Source: Holothuria scabra (Eukaryota > Echinodermata > Holothuroidea > Aspidochirotida > Holothuriidae). Taken from it: a DNA stretch of 64,000 nt. The position numbers and the translations under genes are program-made. The stretch is taken from NCBI GenBank assembly GCA_037179385.1, contig CM074195.1:31886222-31950221 (forward strand), in the 5' to 3' direction. The first letter of the stretch is position 1, and every line of letters starts with the position of its first letter. The notes under the pieces were generated by a model. It saw only the letters and a program-made list of their open reading frames with translations. It made no database searches and was not told the DNA's origin. Below are positions 32,326-44,114 of this stretch, in pieces.

Positions 32326-33949
32326 TGTTATATTCTCCACATAATTTTAAACTTTAAAATAAAAAAATTACCATAACCAGACACCTTGATATAACACAAA
32401 TATTAATACTCGCCAACTCATACAAATAATATTTACCTACCAATAACAATGTTTCCCTCCAACAGAAACTTACTTTATGAAAAAACAGTGGACAAAACTC
32501 CTCTAAACTATCAAACTTTTTACTCCACAGCAACCCCGACCATGTCACTTGGAAAGAATAAATCTCTGCAAAGTAATCCTCATATAAATACTCAAAATTC
32601 ACTAAACACCTCGATGAATTAAAAAAAAACAACAACCAAAATGATGGCGCTATGTTAAACTAAACAACATATATTTCCCCAGAATACACACGGACCTGGT
32701 TTTTCCGCAAGATTGTTACTAAAAATATAACACGTTTGCAAATTTTACATGAAAAAAAAAAACCCAATTTTACACTCTCACGAAAGTCATATTTCCACCA
32801 AACTTAAAAAACACGAAAGAGAAGTACCATCCCTACAAATTGCACTAAACCGTATTTCAATACCACAAAGCATCTAGAAGGAGATAGAAATAAAGTGCAG
32901 GAAATTCAGACATTGACTTCGCGATAGTAACTGCATTAGTTGCGGTTGCCTGCAAGGCAGGCACCGCAACTAATAAACAAGACGAACGTCTAGACGAGTT
33001 GCAGTGCCGACAAACCAAGTCGTCTTATACTTTTAAGGTGATTTGACGACTGTTAGCTACTAATAGCTTTTGGACTTTGGGCATGGACTCTACTACCGTA
33101 ACAAAGAAGTATATTTGCCTTTTTAAACAGGATATTCAAGGAGGTTTCCCTTCATGGGCTACTTCAGTTTCTGTACAATTCGCACCAACCTATGGTGACG
33201 CTTTGTTTAGAATAATCATCCTTCTTTCAGAGAGGTTGAATCCAACTCAATACCACAGAGTGCACTCTAAAAACACTATGGTCAACTATGCACCGACTCA
33301 ATTGTATGGTCAAAAAGTGACCAATTAATGGTTAGATCTGACCATAAATTAGTAAATTTTGACCAAAGTTGGAGGTCAATGGTTTGACCATTATTTAGGT
33401 CGGTGCATAGTTAGTTAAACCAATGGTCAATTCGAGGCAAAGAGATGAACGAACGATTTGGCTAAAAATTTAGGAAAATCGGCCCATGTTTATACAGGGT
33501 TTAAACTGTTGGCCCAATCAGCGTGGGGTCCAGGGCCGCTTTTAGGGCCCCTGGTGGGGTTCAGGGGACAAAGCCCTGGTAGGGGTCCATGGAAGACTGG
33601 ATACTTTTGTAGGGGGTGGCTGGAGTTTACTATCTAACCGTAGCCCCACCATCAGTTGGCGGGGAAGGTACAAAGAAAATTTTGGATTTTAAAACCTCCC
33701 AGATGGCTAGAAATGGCATTTGCCAGGTTTATTTGTCTCTAATTCTGGTGAGAAAATTTTTCATTTTTCTAAGATTAAAACACCCTTTTGAGATATTGAT
33801 TAGCCCAGTTCATTATTCCACTGAACTATGTATCCTAGGATCGCAAATCCGGAATCCTGCTGAATGTTGCAAGCAGCTGTTCCAGTGCACGCCTGAGTGA
33901 AGTATTTCCAGGGGCGTAGGGGAGCATTTCACTTAAAGGGCACAAGATT

Positions 33950-34640
33950 TTTTGCCCGAGAAATGTAATTCTGCCTGTAGGACAGTCAGAGCGGAGCGCC
34001 ACCACTGGCTGGGAGCGTCCAGAAAATTTGAAAATTCGTACTCCCTCAGACAGTCAAAAATGACATTTCCCAGGCTTGAAAAGGGGATCCAAGCAGTCGC
34101 TTTAAGTTTCAATTGCAGATAAACGTACGTTCGTTCCAAACTAAAATTCAGCCAGGAAGACTAAGCGGAGCGCCACCATTAGTTGGCGAGAAGCGTACAA
34201 ACCATTTTCAAATATCCGACCGCTCAGACAGTTGAAAATGGTATTTCCCGGGCTTATATGGGGATCTAAACATTCGCTTTTTTGAGTTTCCTTTTGTAAA
34301 AAATGATCATTTGAAACTTAAATTCTGCTATGAAGCGGTGTAAGTGGAGCACCACCATAGTTGGGACGAAGCGTGCAGGAAATTTTGAAAAACCTGACCA
34401 CTTCAGATAGTCAAAACCTTTGCTTAAAGGGGGTCTTAGAAGTCACTAATTCGAGGGTCTGTTTGCACAAAAATTGTTCACTTGAAACTAAAATGCTGCT
34501 AGGAAGACTATCTGCGCGGAACTTCACCGCTGGTTGACGCGAAGCGAACAGAAAATTTTGAAAAATCGGACCCCTGAGACAGTCGAAAATGACATTTCCC
34601 AGACTTAGGGGGATCTAAGCAGTCGCTATTTGATCAGAAA
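33950..34640. repeat. Four-unit ~175-bp array inside Helentron copy 2
   Basis: Units begin GCGGAGCGCCACC-like at 33991, 34164, 34344 and 34514, each followed by AAAATTTTGAAAA, CAGACAGTC and ATGACATTTCCCAGGCTT. A pair of related units in reverse orientation is at 56.34-56.77 kb, and a trace lies in the element at 22.9 kb. Confidence 0.75.
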
Positions 34641-36471
34641 ATTACCAGAGAAAATGTATCACTGCCAATCGAGGAATCCCGCATCATTTCGGGGAAACTA
34701 CAAACCGGAATTGAAAACATGCTAATGAATTTTACTCTATTGCGACTCTTGGCTAAATTCAATATATATTGAAAAAATTGTGTGCCCCAACTTTCCTACT
34801 ATATATGATTTTACTTTTGAAAAAATACAGGCCTATGGGGACCTTATAGCAGTCGCTATTTTGATCAGAAGAATCAGATAAAATGTACCACTACCATTGG
34901 ATGAAATGAAGTAGATGATTTTTCTTCTATTGGTAACACTTATTGACAGAATTGTCACGTTACACGGTGTGTTGAAATGAATTTTCAAGCAGACTTACGG
35001 GAAGACATTCTCACCCTACATCATTAAATTATCGAAAATCAGATTACCCGATTCTCATAACCATTGCCCGTATTTGGCATTAGTTGCAATAGTTGAACAA
35101 ATCACTTTAAAGAGAAAAATGGACCTTATGATGAATAAGTTAAACGTTTTCCTGATAACACCACAACTCCCTGACATAATTATAACAAACTAGAGAATAA
35201 TTAGCTCATAAATATCTTGCGAACTTTCCATTTCCGAAAAGGGCAAAGAGATGAAACGAACGAGCCACTTAGCTAGAAATTTACAGTTACGAAATGTCTT
35301 GAAATGTTCAAATCTTCGTCCGTGAACCAACAATTTGACCCTCTGTGCACGGTCTAAATTTAGTGACTACGTCACATAACATAAGCTGATAAGGGTCAAC
35401 TTATAGTAAGCAGAAAGTTGCAACTTCCCCTATTAAAGGGCCAAACTTTTCACCCCAAACTACAATTGCATTGCAGATGGGTTGTTGGAATGATGAAATT
35501 CGTCTTCTACGGAATCTTTTACTCGACAGTTTATTCGTATTGATAGAACTGTCTTGCTTACTGCTTTTATTAGGTAATCGTTTCATCAATTAAGTAGTCA
35601 TGACCATACATAAACTTACTACAAGGACAATATTTTCTTCCGTAGCAAAAAGGATATATCGTCAAAGAAGCGACAAAAAGTCCTTGCTATAGAATGTAAT
35701 AAGAAACGTGTCTGGTTGATAATGTGATGACAGACGAATCGCAGCTAATAGCTATAAATTATAACCATCGACATTTTGGTATTCACGTTTCATTATAGGA
35801 CGTAAAAATGATGCAATGTATCTTTATGATTGATTACAGGATGGTTCGACACTCTGATTTGTGTAAGACAATATCGTTCAAGTTTGATTAAATGCTGAAC
35901 TTAGAAATAATTGGGGAAGGGATACTAGTGACGTATATGAACGGGACTAATACCAGGGAGCTGCTACTAAAGGCAGCTCCCTGCTGTGACCTTTTTGAAT
36001 ATAGTTCTTCTGTCAATGCAACCATGGGACGAATTCCCATGGTTTTTCATGGACACGGATGAGTGATATGTATGACTTTGCAGTGAAGACAAAAGGTAGC
36101 GCACCACCAATTCAAGGGGAATCCCGCCGAAGGAGGTTACCCTACGAATTTAACACCCTAGAAAAACTTTTTTTTGGGGGGGGGAGGGAAATTAGACCAT
36201 GTTAGTGACGAGATGTGTTCAATTTGTGATCTCTAAGTGGTAGGAAAGTAGTTGAAGTAATCATTCAAAGAAAACTGAAGGTATTTCAGGCATTTTTGCA
36301 ATATATCCTTCCGCGATGCAAAACGGCATTTTGAATGAGTCAAAAAACACGAACCTGACTACTCTATTATACAGGCCCTCCTAGCAAGAACTCAACATCG
36401 TGTAGGCAAGCAATGGTGGTGTTAGTAAAAGAGGGGCAGCAGACCCACTTACCAGAAGTTGTTCATCCTTT

Positions 36472-38029
36472 TCAAAACGTGTACTCCTTTCCTAAGTCAT
36501 TGTTGTGTATCTTGATATCCTCATTTTCTATCAGCCAGCGAGCAGCAAGAACAATACTTCTAGGTCTAACATTTTCAGAAAAAACAGCCGTTTTATAACT
36601 TAATTTCCTCTTAAATTTGACAGGAATTACTTGGCTCTCTTCAAGTCTTATAGGTAAAGTTTTAATTGTTGCCACCACATCCGATGGGGACATTAACAAC
36701 ATTTCCCTTAATACTAAATTGCCCTCCTCGAGGAAGCTCACGCAACTGCATAAAAGGTGTTCGCAAAGCGACCAACCTTTCTTCAAGACGATGTAATTTC
36801 AATTCTTCCGGTATCTCATAAATTTTCATATTATTATCTCGACTCAATAACGGAACTCTGCCTTCTTTTATATATTTTAAACAGGTTTTACAGACCCATC
36901 CTTTATCTATACCTTCTTCCTGCTTACAAATATTAGTATTTCCACTAAATCTAACTAAATTCACCCACAGTGCACATTCTTTATACCATAACTGCTCACA
37001 ATAAAAGCAAACATATGTAGGCCCCTCCATAATTTTATTCCAAAAGCGATGTTGCAATTCTCTAATTGGACCCTCCTCTTCTTTTCTAAATTGACGCTTA
37101 CGTATTTGTTCTCTAAGCATCATTTTAGTACTATCACTTGCAATACCCACACTACGTTTTATCACAAAACCTTTATTTTCGCAACATTTATACCTATCTT
37201 CAGTCACTCCAATAGACCCTTCACTAATATATGATTACTCCCCTCATTTAAACAAACATCTGCTCTCTTCACATAACTTTGCATTGACATTTGATAACGC
37301 TCCTCTTCAAATAAAATGTCTCCTCTTTTCAATATGTTACATTTAACACCGAAAAATTCTTCACTATGTTCATTAACACAACCCCTCTTCAACCAATTCT
37401 CTATAACGCAGCTCTCATGTACAGACTCATTATCTTCTATTTCCAACACTACGTCATAATGTACTCCACCTGTATTGACTAAATAAATGGCACGTTTTTC
37501 CCGATTAACTACACAATGAACTTACAATGACTTGTCTTAAATAAAAATGATTATCTTCTACCCCTGTAACCAGTTACGCCAAACACCGAAAAAACAATTA
37601 CCATCCCCACGTACTTTTCTCACACGAATCGGCCTACTCTCAACTGAAACACATTTTCCTCTTTCAATAGACGGCAAATCAAACTCCCCAGTTTTCACAA
37701 AACCATGTCTGAATCTATCAACACAAGCTTCTTAAACATTTTTTCTCTCCAACAGCTATCAACAACGAAAAAATAATATGTACATGTAGATCTTTCGGAA
37801 CGTATAAATAATACCTCACGATCGTCATGTTCCCTACTTTCCCCATCATCACACCTCTGACTTTTTTCACATTCACTAGAACTTTTTTTGGTTCGTACCC
37901 AACTCTGATATCATCATTTTTCTCCTCTTCATAACTTTTATCTTGAAATTCACCCCCATACTTTCATTTTCTTTATTGCCAACCTTTCCTTTCTAAATTA
38001 AAAATCTTTGAACGGCCCTTCTTAGGCAT
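36472..38029 (-). pseudogene. Helentron ORF remnant: OTU protease + Helitron N-terminal region (copy 2)
   Basis: Start ATG at 38029-38027 (MPKKGRSK). OTU motifs: Cys box VRGDGNCF (37591-37608 for GDGNCF) and intact His box GGVHYDVVLEIE (His codon 37459-37461), about 45 codons shorter than expected between them because a block present in copy 1 is deleted here. Downstream frames (37449-37204, 37207-36662) hold CFYCEQLWYKE, two CxxC-like pairs (CFYC, CKTC), EELKLHRLEERLVALR, FMQLRELPRGGQFSIKGN. Then 36786-36472 has IKTLPIRLEESQVIPVKFKR and NVRPRSIVLAARWL. These are familiar Helitron N-terminal blocks. Frameshifts separate the frames and the Rep/helicase part is absent, so it is a non-functional derivative. 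Confidence 0.75.
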
Positions 38030-38722
38030 TGTAACATTCTGCACATAATTTTAAACTTTAAAATAACAAATTTACCATAACCAGACACCTTGATATAACA
38101 CAAATATTAATACTCGCCAACTCATACAAATAATATTTACCTACCAATAACAATGTTTCTCCAACAGAAACATACTTTGTGAATATTGTCGTCAGTGTGA
38201 GAAATTCACACAGCCCTTTAAAGTCACAAAAACAGTGAACAAAACTCCTCTAAACTATAAAACTTTTTACTTCACCGCAACCCCGACCATGCTACTTGAA
38301 AAGAATAAATCCCTACAAAGAAATCTTCATATAAATACTCAAAATTCACTAAACACCAATCTGTAATGAATAAAAGAAAAACAACCTAAATGATGGCGCT
38401 GTGTTAAATTAACAAACGACCTTTTCCCCAGAGTACATACGGACCTGGTTTTTCCGCAAGATTGTTACTAAAAATAGAACACGTTTCCAAATTTTACATG
38501 AAAAAAACCCCAATTTTACACTCTCACGAAAGTCATATTTCCACCAAAACTTAAAAACACGAAAGAGAAGTACCATCCCTACAAATTGCACTAAACCGTA
38601 TTTCGATACCACAAAGCATCTACAAGAAGATAGAAATAAAGTGCCGGAAAAGTCAGAAATTGACATCGCGAGAGTAACTGCATTAGTTGCGGTGCCGCCT
38701 GCAAGGCAGGCACCGCAACTAA

Positions 38723-39240
38723 AAACCAGTAAACATCTGAGTATACAATTGGATAAAACGGTCAAAAACTGCTTTTGCGATTAATCGCTGATAGCTTTGC
38801 ACTAAACGTTGATTTCACGTGCGGTCGTTTAGCGATTAATCACTACACGTTCACAGCCCTACTCTGAGGGCCTTTGATTGGGCAGAAAGTTTGTAGAAGT
38901 TTCCAGAAGCAGCTGTCACATAATCAAATTCTGCACAAGATGTTGGAAGGAAACATGCAATTTCTTTCCCTAATGAGTACCAAGCTACTGTAACCATCTA
39001 AAGTCATCAGCCTCATCAGGTGTATGCTGAATGATCAGATGGAAGAACTTCACATAACTTCAAATGTATTTGATGAAATCACCTAACCCAAAAGTCATCA
39101 CCAAGATTCTGCTACTGGTCTGTACCACCCACAGATATTGGAAATCCTATGGCTTTCTGGAATATCTCTGTTATCAGGTGACTGGCATTCAAGTATGACA
39201 TACACTAAGGAAGTCAGGTCTTTCATTTGCTTGCTGTACA
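38723..39240. other. No gene recognised; right flank of the Helentron pair
   Basis: Contains GCGATTAATCGC and GTTTAGCGATTAATCAC, the latter matching the left flank at 26.36 kb. No coding sequence seen. Confidence 0.4.
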
Positions 39241-39505
39241 TATAAACAAATCAGATTAGCCCTTGTGTTAAGTGACTGTAGGCGACCATTAGTAGGGTCC
39301 ATCTACCTTAAATCATCTTCATTTATTGTCTACATGAATTCCAAACCCTCGCATTCATTGATATTGAAGAATTAAAGATAAAATTAGTGAACAACCATCC
39401 ATGATACAGGTAGGCAAAGAAATCGAAAGATTAATTAATAGGTGATGGACCTCAGTTATGGCCAACTGAAATCACACCATCACTTGCTGTCCAGATTTGT
39501 GTATA
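39241..39505. mobile_element. TA-flanked MITE, copy 2
   Basis: Ends ATAAACAAATCAGATTAGC and, inverted, ATACACAAATCTGGACAGC; same orientation and length as 4152-4412, with shared phrases such as ACAACCATCCATGATA and CCATCACTTGCTGTCC. Confidence 0.7.
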
Positions 39506-39665
39506 CCTGTACTAAATTATTTCTACATAGCCTACGCCCTTCCAAAAAAAGAAGAAGTCTGTTTATCCTGAGCACTAGTTACTATATCAAAAACCAACAG
39601 AGAGACATTCAAAGCAGGCCTACTGTACTAACAAGGTACTGCAGGTCACTGCACAGAGGAAACCT

Positions 39666-39858
39666 GCATGGTCAAGAGATAAGAGTATTCCAATTGCAGT
39701 CGGGAGGTCTGGAGTTCAAATCCTCGCTGGGTCATACTTAAGACTTTCAAAATGGAACCTATTAATACTTTGTAGGAAAACAAGCCAGTGAGCCACAACT
39801 GGAGAAAAGGCCATTGACAACCCAACTTAACTCAATTCGTTCAAACTGGGACTTACAA
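39666..39858 (+). mobile_element. tRNA-derived SINE
   Basis: Head GCATGGTCAAGAGATAAGAG with box B-like GGAGTTCAAATCCTCGC, then body AAACAAGCCAGTGAGCCAC and end TTCAAACTGGGAC. Same plan as 17541-17765. A weaker tRNA-like stretch with GGTCTGGATTCCATTCC lies at about 40220-40305. Confidence 0.7.
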
Positions 39859-40728
39859 CTTCATCTAAAGTAACTTAACCCTTTGGCTACATAAGGGGTT
39901 CCATCTTGCCCTACTGTACTATGTTTTATAATACATATACACAGTACATATGTAACGGTTCTGTGAAAGACTAAGTATTTTGTATGGATGCCGCCATATC
40001 TGCGCTCGCTATCCCCCGAGAGAATGCTTATGTGTTAAATGTCTCCCCTTCAAGCCTATTCCATGTCCAAATCACGACTGAACACCATAGATTTATAATT
40101 ATATACCACAACACAGCTGTGTGCTAAGGTTTTGCAGAGAAACCATGCGCATATAGTCATGGTAAATTATGGTTTCGCAGCTAAACGATGCGTAGCGAAG
40201 GGGTTTCAATGTGCTGTGACCCAGTAGATAAAGGTGGTGGCATTTGAAGCGAAGAAGCTTTAGCAACAGCGAGGTCTGGATTCCATTCCTGGTCAGGTCA
40301 AAGTAAGATGGGTTTTTCATCCAAAAGCAATCTATAGTTTTCCCATCTGAACTAGTCTTTCACAAAAAAAAAAATACCAAATTTGATCCAAACTGTTGAG
40401 TTGGTTGTCACCAGACATGAAGTTGTAATTCATATAAGCCAATGGCTTTTCCCATATTGTGGTAGCTTTAGCCTGCTGTGAGCAGGCTGTTGTGTTTGCG
40501 TTTCAACTACTACATTCAAATATCAAAAATCTTACTTTCGCTACTACAGGTATTAATAATACTATAGGGCTTTCAATGGCTTCACTGTTGAACAGTTGAT
40601 GTTTCCAACTTCTAAGTTACATGGCATAACTACGGTATACAATAGCCTGCCAACTTTCTAGCAAATCTCATTTACGACCTCCAAATATGAGATCACGACA
40701 AAAACTAAAATACAAAATTATATCGTAA
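39859..40728. other. No gene recognised
   Basis: Holds the weak tRNA-like stretch noted at 40220-40305; otherwise nothing identified. Confidence 0.4.
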
Positions 40729-41574
40729 TACCGTATTTACTCTATTAAACGCCCCGGGGGCGTGAAATTTTCGTTAAAGGGGGCGTTTATTGGAGTCAAA
40801 TTTACGTGACTTTTCTCTATGCAAGTGCCCCACAACTTGTTTCTTATCTGAGCCCTTCTGATAAACTACTATGGCGTATTTGCCCATTTGGTTGTCAGCT
40901 TCACAATCAGCTGTGAGCTCCTCCCCAATAATCGGTAACCAAACTTTCCTATAAATATGGTAGCCACGAACAACACTGTGGACTTTGCAAGTGTGATCAA
41001 CTTTCGCCGACATCTTGATAAGTAACGTTACACACAGAAGTGACTTTTTAGGAGCCCGCGGCATGTATGCATGCATGCTGTGCACAGTATACAGCCAGGC
41101 CTCACGTTACTATACTGACCGGCCGGCTATACGCACGTACATACGGTAATTGCATAAATGTTACTGTGAGTAGTACCATTAGCAGTACATACACGTTCAC
41201 CGCATTTCACTGTTAAACAGTTTTCCTGTGGTGAATTTGGATTTTCATGTAGTTAGGCTGTTTGGATAGGCTAGCGACTATTTTTATACAGGTCTACGGT
41301 ATGTACAGTACTGTACCACTTTCGAACCGCAAACGAAGCAGCACAGGTTTGCGGTATGTGATAGCTTGATGGATATCAACAGAAATAAGTTGCAGAAACA
41401 TGCCTTTTACTTTAGGATATGGGACTTTAGGAGATTTCGTGGCTTCAAGGTAAGACTATTTCATTTTCCTTTTACCATATTGTCTTTGGAATTGACAATT
41501 TCAGTTTATGCAATGTGACGAAAAAGTTGGGGGCGTTTATTAGAGAGGGGGCGTTTAATAGAGTAAATACGGTA
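40729..41574. mobile_element. 846-bp TIR element carrying a HIRAN-like ORF
   Basis: 27-bp terminal repeats are perfect: TACCGTATTTACTCTATTAA then ACGCCCC at the left, exactly inverted at 41548-41574. A second GGGGGCGTTTATT motif lies inside each end. TA borders are consistent with a TA target duplication. The interior is relatively CpG-rich and holds one minus-strand ORF. The ends resemble the 1.66 kb element at 4518-6178. Confidence 0.8.
40774..41013 (-). CDS. HIRAN-like domain protein in TIR element
   Basis: I chose the ATG at 41013 (AAGATGTCGGCG context, MSAKVDHTCKV); the open frame continues upstream to 41085. The protein is about 79 residues. Its core reads VVRGYHIYRKVWLPIIGEEL, then a variable stretch ending NQMGKYAIVVYQ, then VVGHLHREKSR. 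That order (hydrophobic strand, GE-L, N---YA-VV, VGH-R) is the HIRAN pattern, a domain known in Rad5/HLTF that binds 3' DNA ends. The last codons (FDSNKRPL) come from the GGGGGCGTTTATT subterminal repeat. No transposase or helicase accompanies it, so it could be a captured host fragment, an exon of a larger transposon gene, or a decayed remnant. Domain assignment is from memory of the family pattern. Confidence 0.5.
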   Translation of the reverse strand: MSAKVDHTCKVHSVVRGYHIYRKVWLPIIGEELTADCEADNQMGKYAIVVYQKGSDKKQVVGHLHREKSRKFDSNKRPL

Positions 41575-43857
41575 GGTAATATTAATGCATCGAACGAATG
41601 GCCTGGTACATTTTCTACCTACAAAAGCTAATTAGGTTGTTCGCCATTCCTTGTATCAGTTCTATGTACAAAACTCACTATTCATACTTGTTTTGTGCAC
41701 CACGTGACCATCTCATGTTTACTAACTCGTCCCTCAAAATGCGGGATTCCTGTAAATGGAAACTGGACGAAGGTTTGAAGACTGTATAATATGCTGTTTA
41801 GAGAGGTGAATTTTGAGAGAGCGCCATCTTTCGGCTACTACAGAGTCTGCTCCGCAGGATATGGTAGCTTAGTCTTGTAAAACAACTGCCCTTCTAGTCT
41901 TAACTATTAAAAATTTACAGAAGAACCCTCACACCTTGAGATCTATTTTGACAATATTTTACTCACTCCAAAACCTCATAGAACTTTTTCAATCACATCA
42001 GCTGTTTCAGGGAGCATACCCCCATTAATTCCTCCATTGACTTACACACTAAATCCAAAAAGTAAACGGGCCTCTAAAAGCTTGTCGAAGTTTTCGCCAG
42101 GGTCAAGCTACCCCTCATATGAAAGCTGACAAGTTGGCCATTCATGGCACTTTCAATTTACCATATCATGACCGTGAAAATTTTTTGCTATTTCACCTCA
42201 AAGTTCAAACCACCTTTTCCAAGCCTTGTTTTTCACTAAAATCTCGGTATGCCTCCGCCAGCTGCTAAGGCCCATAATTTCCACAAAATTGCTTCAATTA
42301 AGCCCATTTTTTCACCGATGGTACTTCATTTGATATACTTTCAGAAGAAACTTACAGAAAACCCCAGCTCATTCCATAACATATCAAAAAAATGCTCCTT
42401 TTAGGGACTCTATCTGAGGGCGAACAAACGGACGCATTAATACACCTGCTAATTGGGATATGCTCCCTTCAAGAGGCATCTGTGGACATTAAAGGCATAT
42501 TCTGGTGGCTTTGCGCCTGGGTCTGGTAAGTAAACAAAAATATTCCACACAATTTCCTTCAAACCCTGCCTATTTTTCTAACATACAGTAGATCTGCTTT
42601 TAAAGAAAGCCACAAAAGGTAATGTGGGCACACTGCCTCAAATTCCTTTTGCTTTGCTTTGTAATTAAATGTCTTGTTTCTTCTTGAAATTTGATACAGT
42701 TTTTTGAATATTTTTTCCTGTAGACCTACAGTAGCATTTAACCCTTCACTGTACATAGATTACAACCAACAATGCCTGCAGCTGCATTAAAATAATACAT
42801 TAATTGATTGAATGATTAAATGTTAACAAGGTACAGTATAAGAGAAATGACCAAGGGTTTGCCAGAAATTAATTTGTGCATATCAAGGTATATTCTGTAA
42901 TATGGCAACACTGGAATAGCATAATTTACAACTCTCACCAGCAAACATCAAATGTGATTGATGAGTTTCCTTACTGTAGCTCTGTAATTCAATGAATTCT
43001 AGCATTTTGATGGGTTATCTTAAGCAGAAAGTTGTATCTGAAGGCTGTGTGCTCGTTTCATGGCCTCAGGCTCATTCCTCTTACAACACAGTCCTTGCAC
43101 GGATAACATTCACAAATGAAGTCACTGACCGGGATGCACAAAATATAAAATAACTGACCTGGTTTAATACCTTTACAACTTGAAGTATCTTGCAATGAAC
43201 AAAAAAAGCATCATTGTTGAAATCTCACCAAAATAACTGCAAAGAGGGATCATTAGGAATGAAATGTAAAGAAAAATCTAGAATTGTGTCGTGTGCATGA
43301 GTAGTGGCCATTTTCTTTTGGTGCATGATGGGATGGGAATGCAGTTGCTAAGTGACAGCACTCAGTACATAGTCTTCGTACCCGGCATTCTGAAGAACGT
43401 TACTTCTTATGTTACTGAATCAAAGATGGTAATATGAAGATAGCTATGCAGGTGAAGTATCCCATTTTGCCAAGTTTCCCACTCGTGACCTTTGACCTCT
43501 ACTACTGTAAGAACAGTTGTCGAGATCTGGAAAACATGACCCATTGACTTACTGTTACAGTCAAAATTGGCAGTGAAAATTCGGCCATTCTTTGATAAAA
43601 CCTTGTGAACATCTTTTGCGGAAAGGGTTTTTCAATAAACTAAGGGTCCAACAGAGTGACATGAGGTCAAAATTTAAAAAACATTTTAACTGGTTGAAAT
43701 TTAACTGGTTGAAATTTACACTCTACTATAGGTAGAATATAGTCAGCAGTTGTAAGCAAAAAAATATTTTAACAAACAACATTATGTGTGTGTGATGGGA
43801 TTAATTAATTAGATGCCATCAAATTTTCCAACATAAAAAGGGACACCAAAGCAGTCT
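41575..43857. other. No gene recognised; one old repeat relative
   Basis: 41990-42230 (CATTGACTTACACACTAAAT, CATTCATGGCACTTTCAATT, CCATATCATGACCGTGAAA) is a diverged inverted relative of the elements at 47353-47860 and 51301-51770. Rest unremarkable. Confidence 0.45.
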
Positions 43858-44114
43858 TTAAAGGGCAGGAGCAGTCATCCCAAACTGAAGAAGTGTAGTA
43901 CTGTAGACTGTCCAGTTTCATGATTGGCTGTTGGGAGTCATGTGACAATGTTTTTTCTCTTCAAATGTGAAATTTACCAGAAATAACTGCTTGGTTTACC
44001 TTGAATATGCAAAGTCATAAAATGTAATGACAGATATTTTGAAGAGAAATAAGATGAAAATTGTGTTATTTTTTTCTTCAAAATAAGTTTGGGAGGACTG
44101 CTCTTTACCTTTAA
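43858..44114. mobile_element. TTAA MITE (family 2), best-preserved copy
   Basis: TTAAAGGGCAGGAGCAGTC at the left and GACTGCTCTTTACCTTTAA at the right, both ending in TTAA; inner CCCAAACT/AGTTTGGGAGG also mirrored. 257 bp, no coding. Confidence 0.75.

Larger units (their letters stand above)
26525..32974 (-). mobile_element. Helitron/Helentron-type element, copy 1 (degenerate)
   Basis: It shares both ends and most of its body with copy 2 next to it. Coding remnants run on the minus strand, so the 5' end is at 32974. That end is a ~40-bp hairpin with TTAGTTGCGG and CCGCAACTAA arms (32935-32974). The other end (26525-26560) has the palindrome CGTCTAGACG and AGTTGCGGTGCCGGC, the inverse of the 5' end, as in asymmetric-terminal-repeat Helentrons. 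Contents from left: shared 3' region, a 188-bp-period tandem array, a TTAA MITE, a segment inverted relative to copy 2, then the OTU/Helitron pseudogene. No Rep HUH or helicase domain was found. Confidence 0.75.
32976..38722 (-). mobile_element. Helitron/Helentron-type element, copy 2 (degenerate)
   Basis: The left end begins AACAAGACGAACGTCTAGACG two bases from the right end of copy 1, in the same orientation: a head-to-tail tandem. The right (5') end is a hairpin at 38683-38722 with TTAGTTGCGGTGCC/GGCACCGCAACTAA arms. It differs from copy 1 by a different internal tandem array, lack of most of the MITE, and reversal of an internal segment at about 35085-35465. Its ORF remnant is better preserved than in copy 1. 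Confidence 0.75.

Noticed and set aside
37049..37234. Plus-strand frames opposite the Helentron remnant
   Set aside because: The minus strand carries the recognisable Helitron and OTU motifs; the plus-strand frames are antisense by-products.
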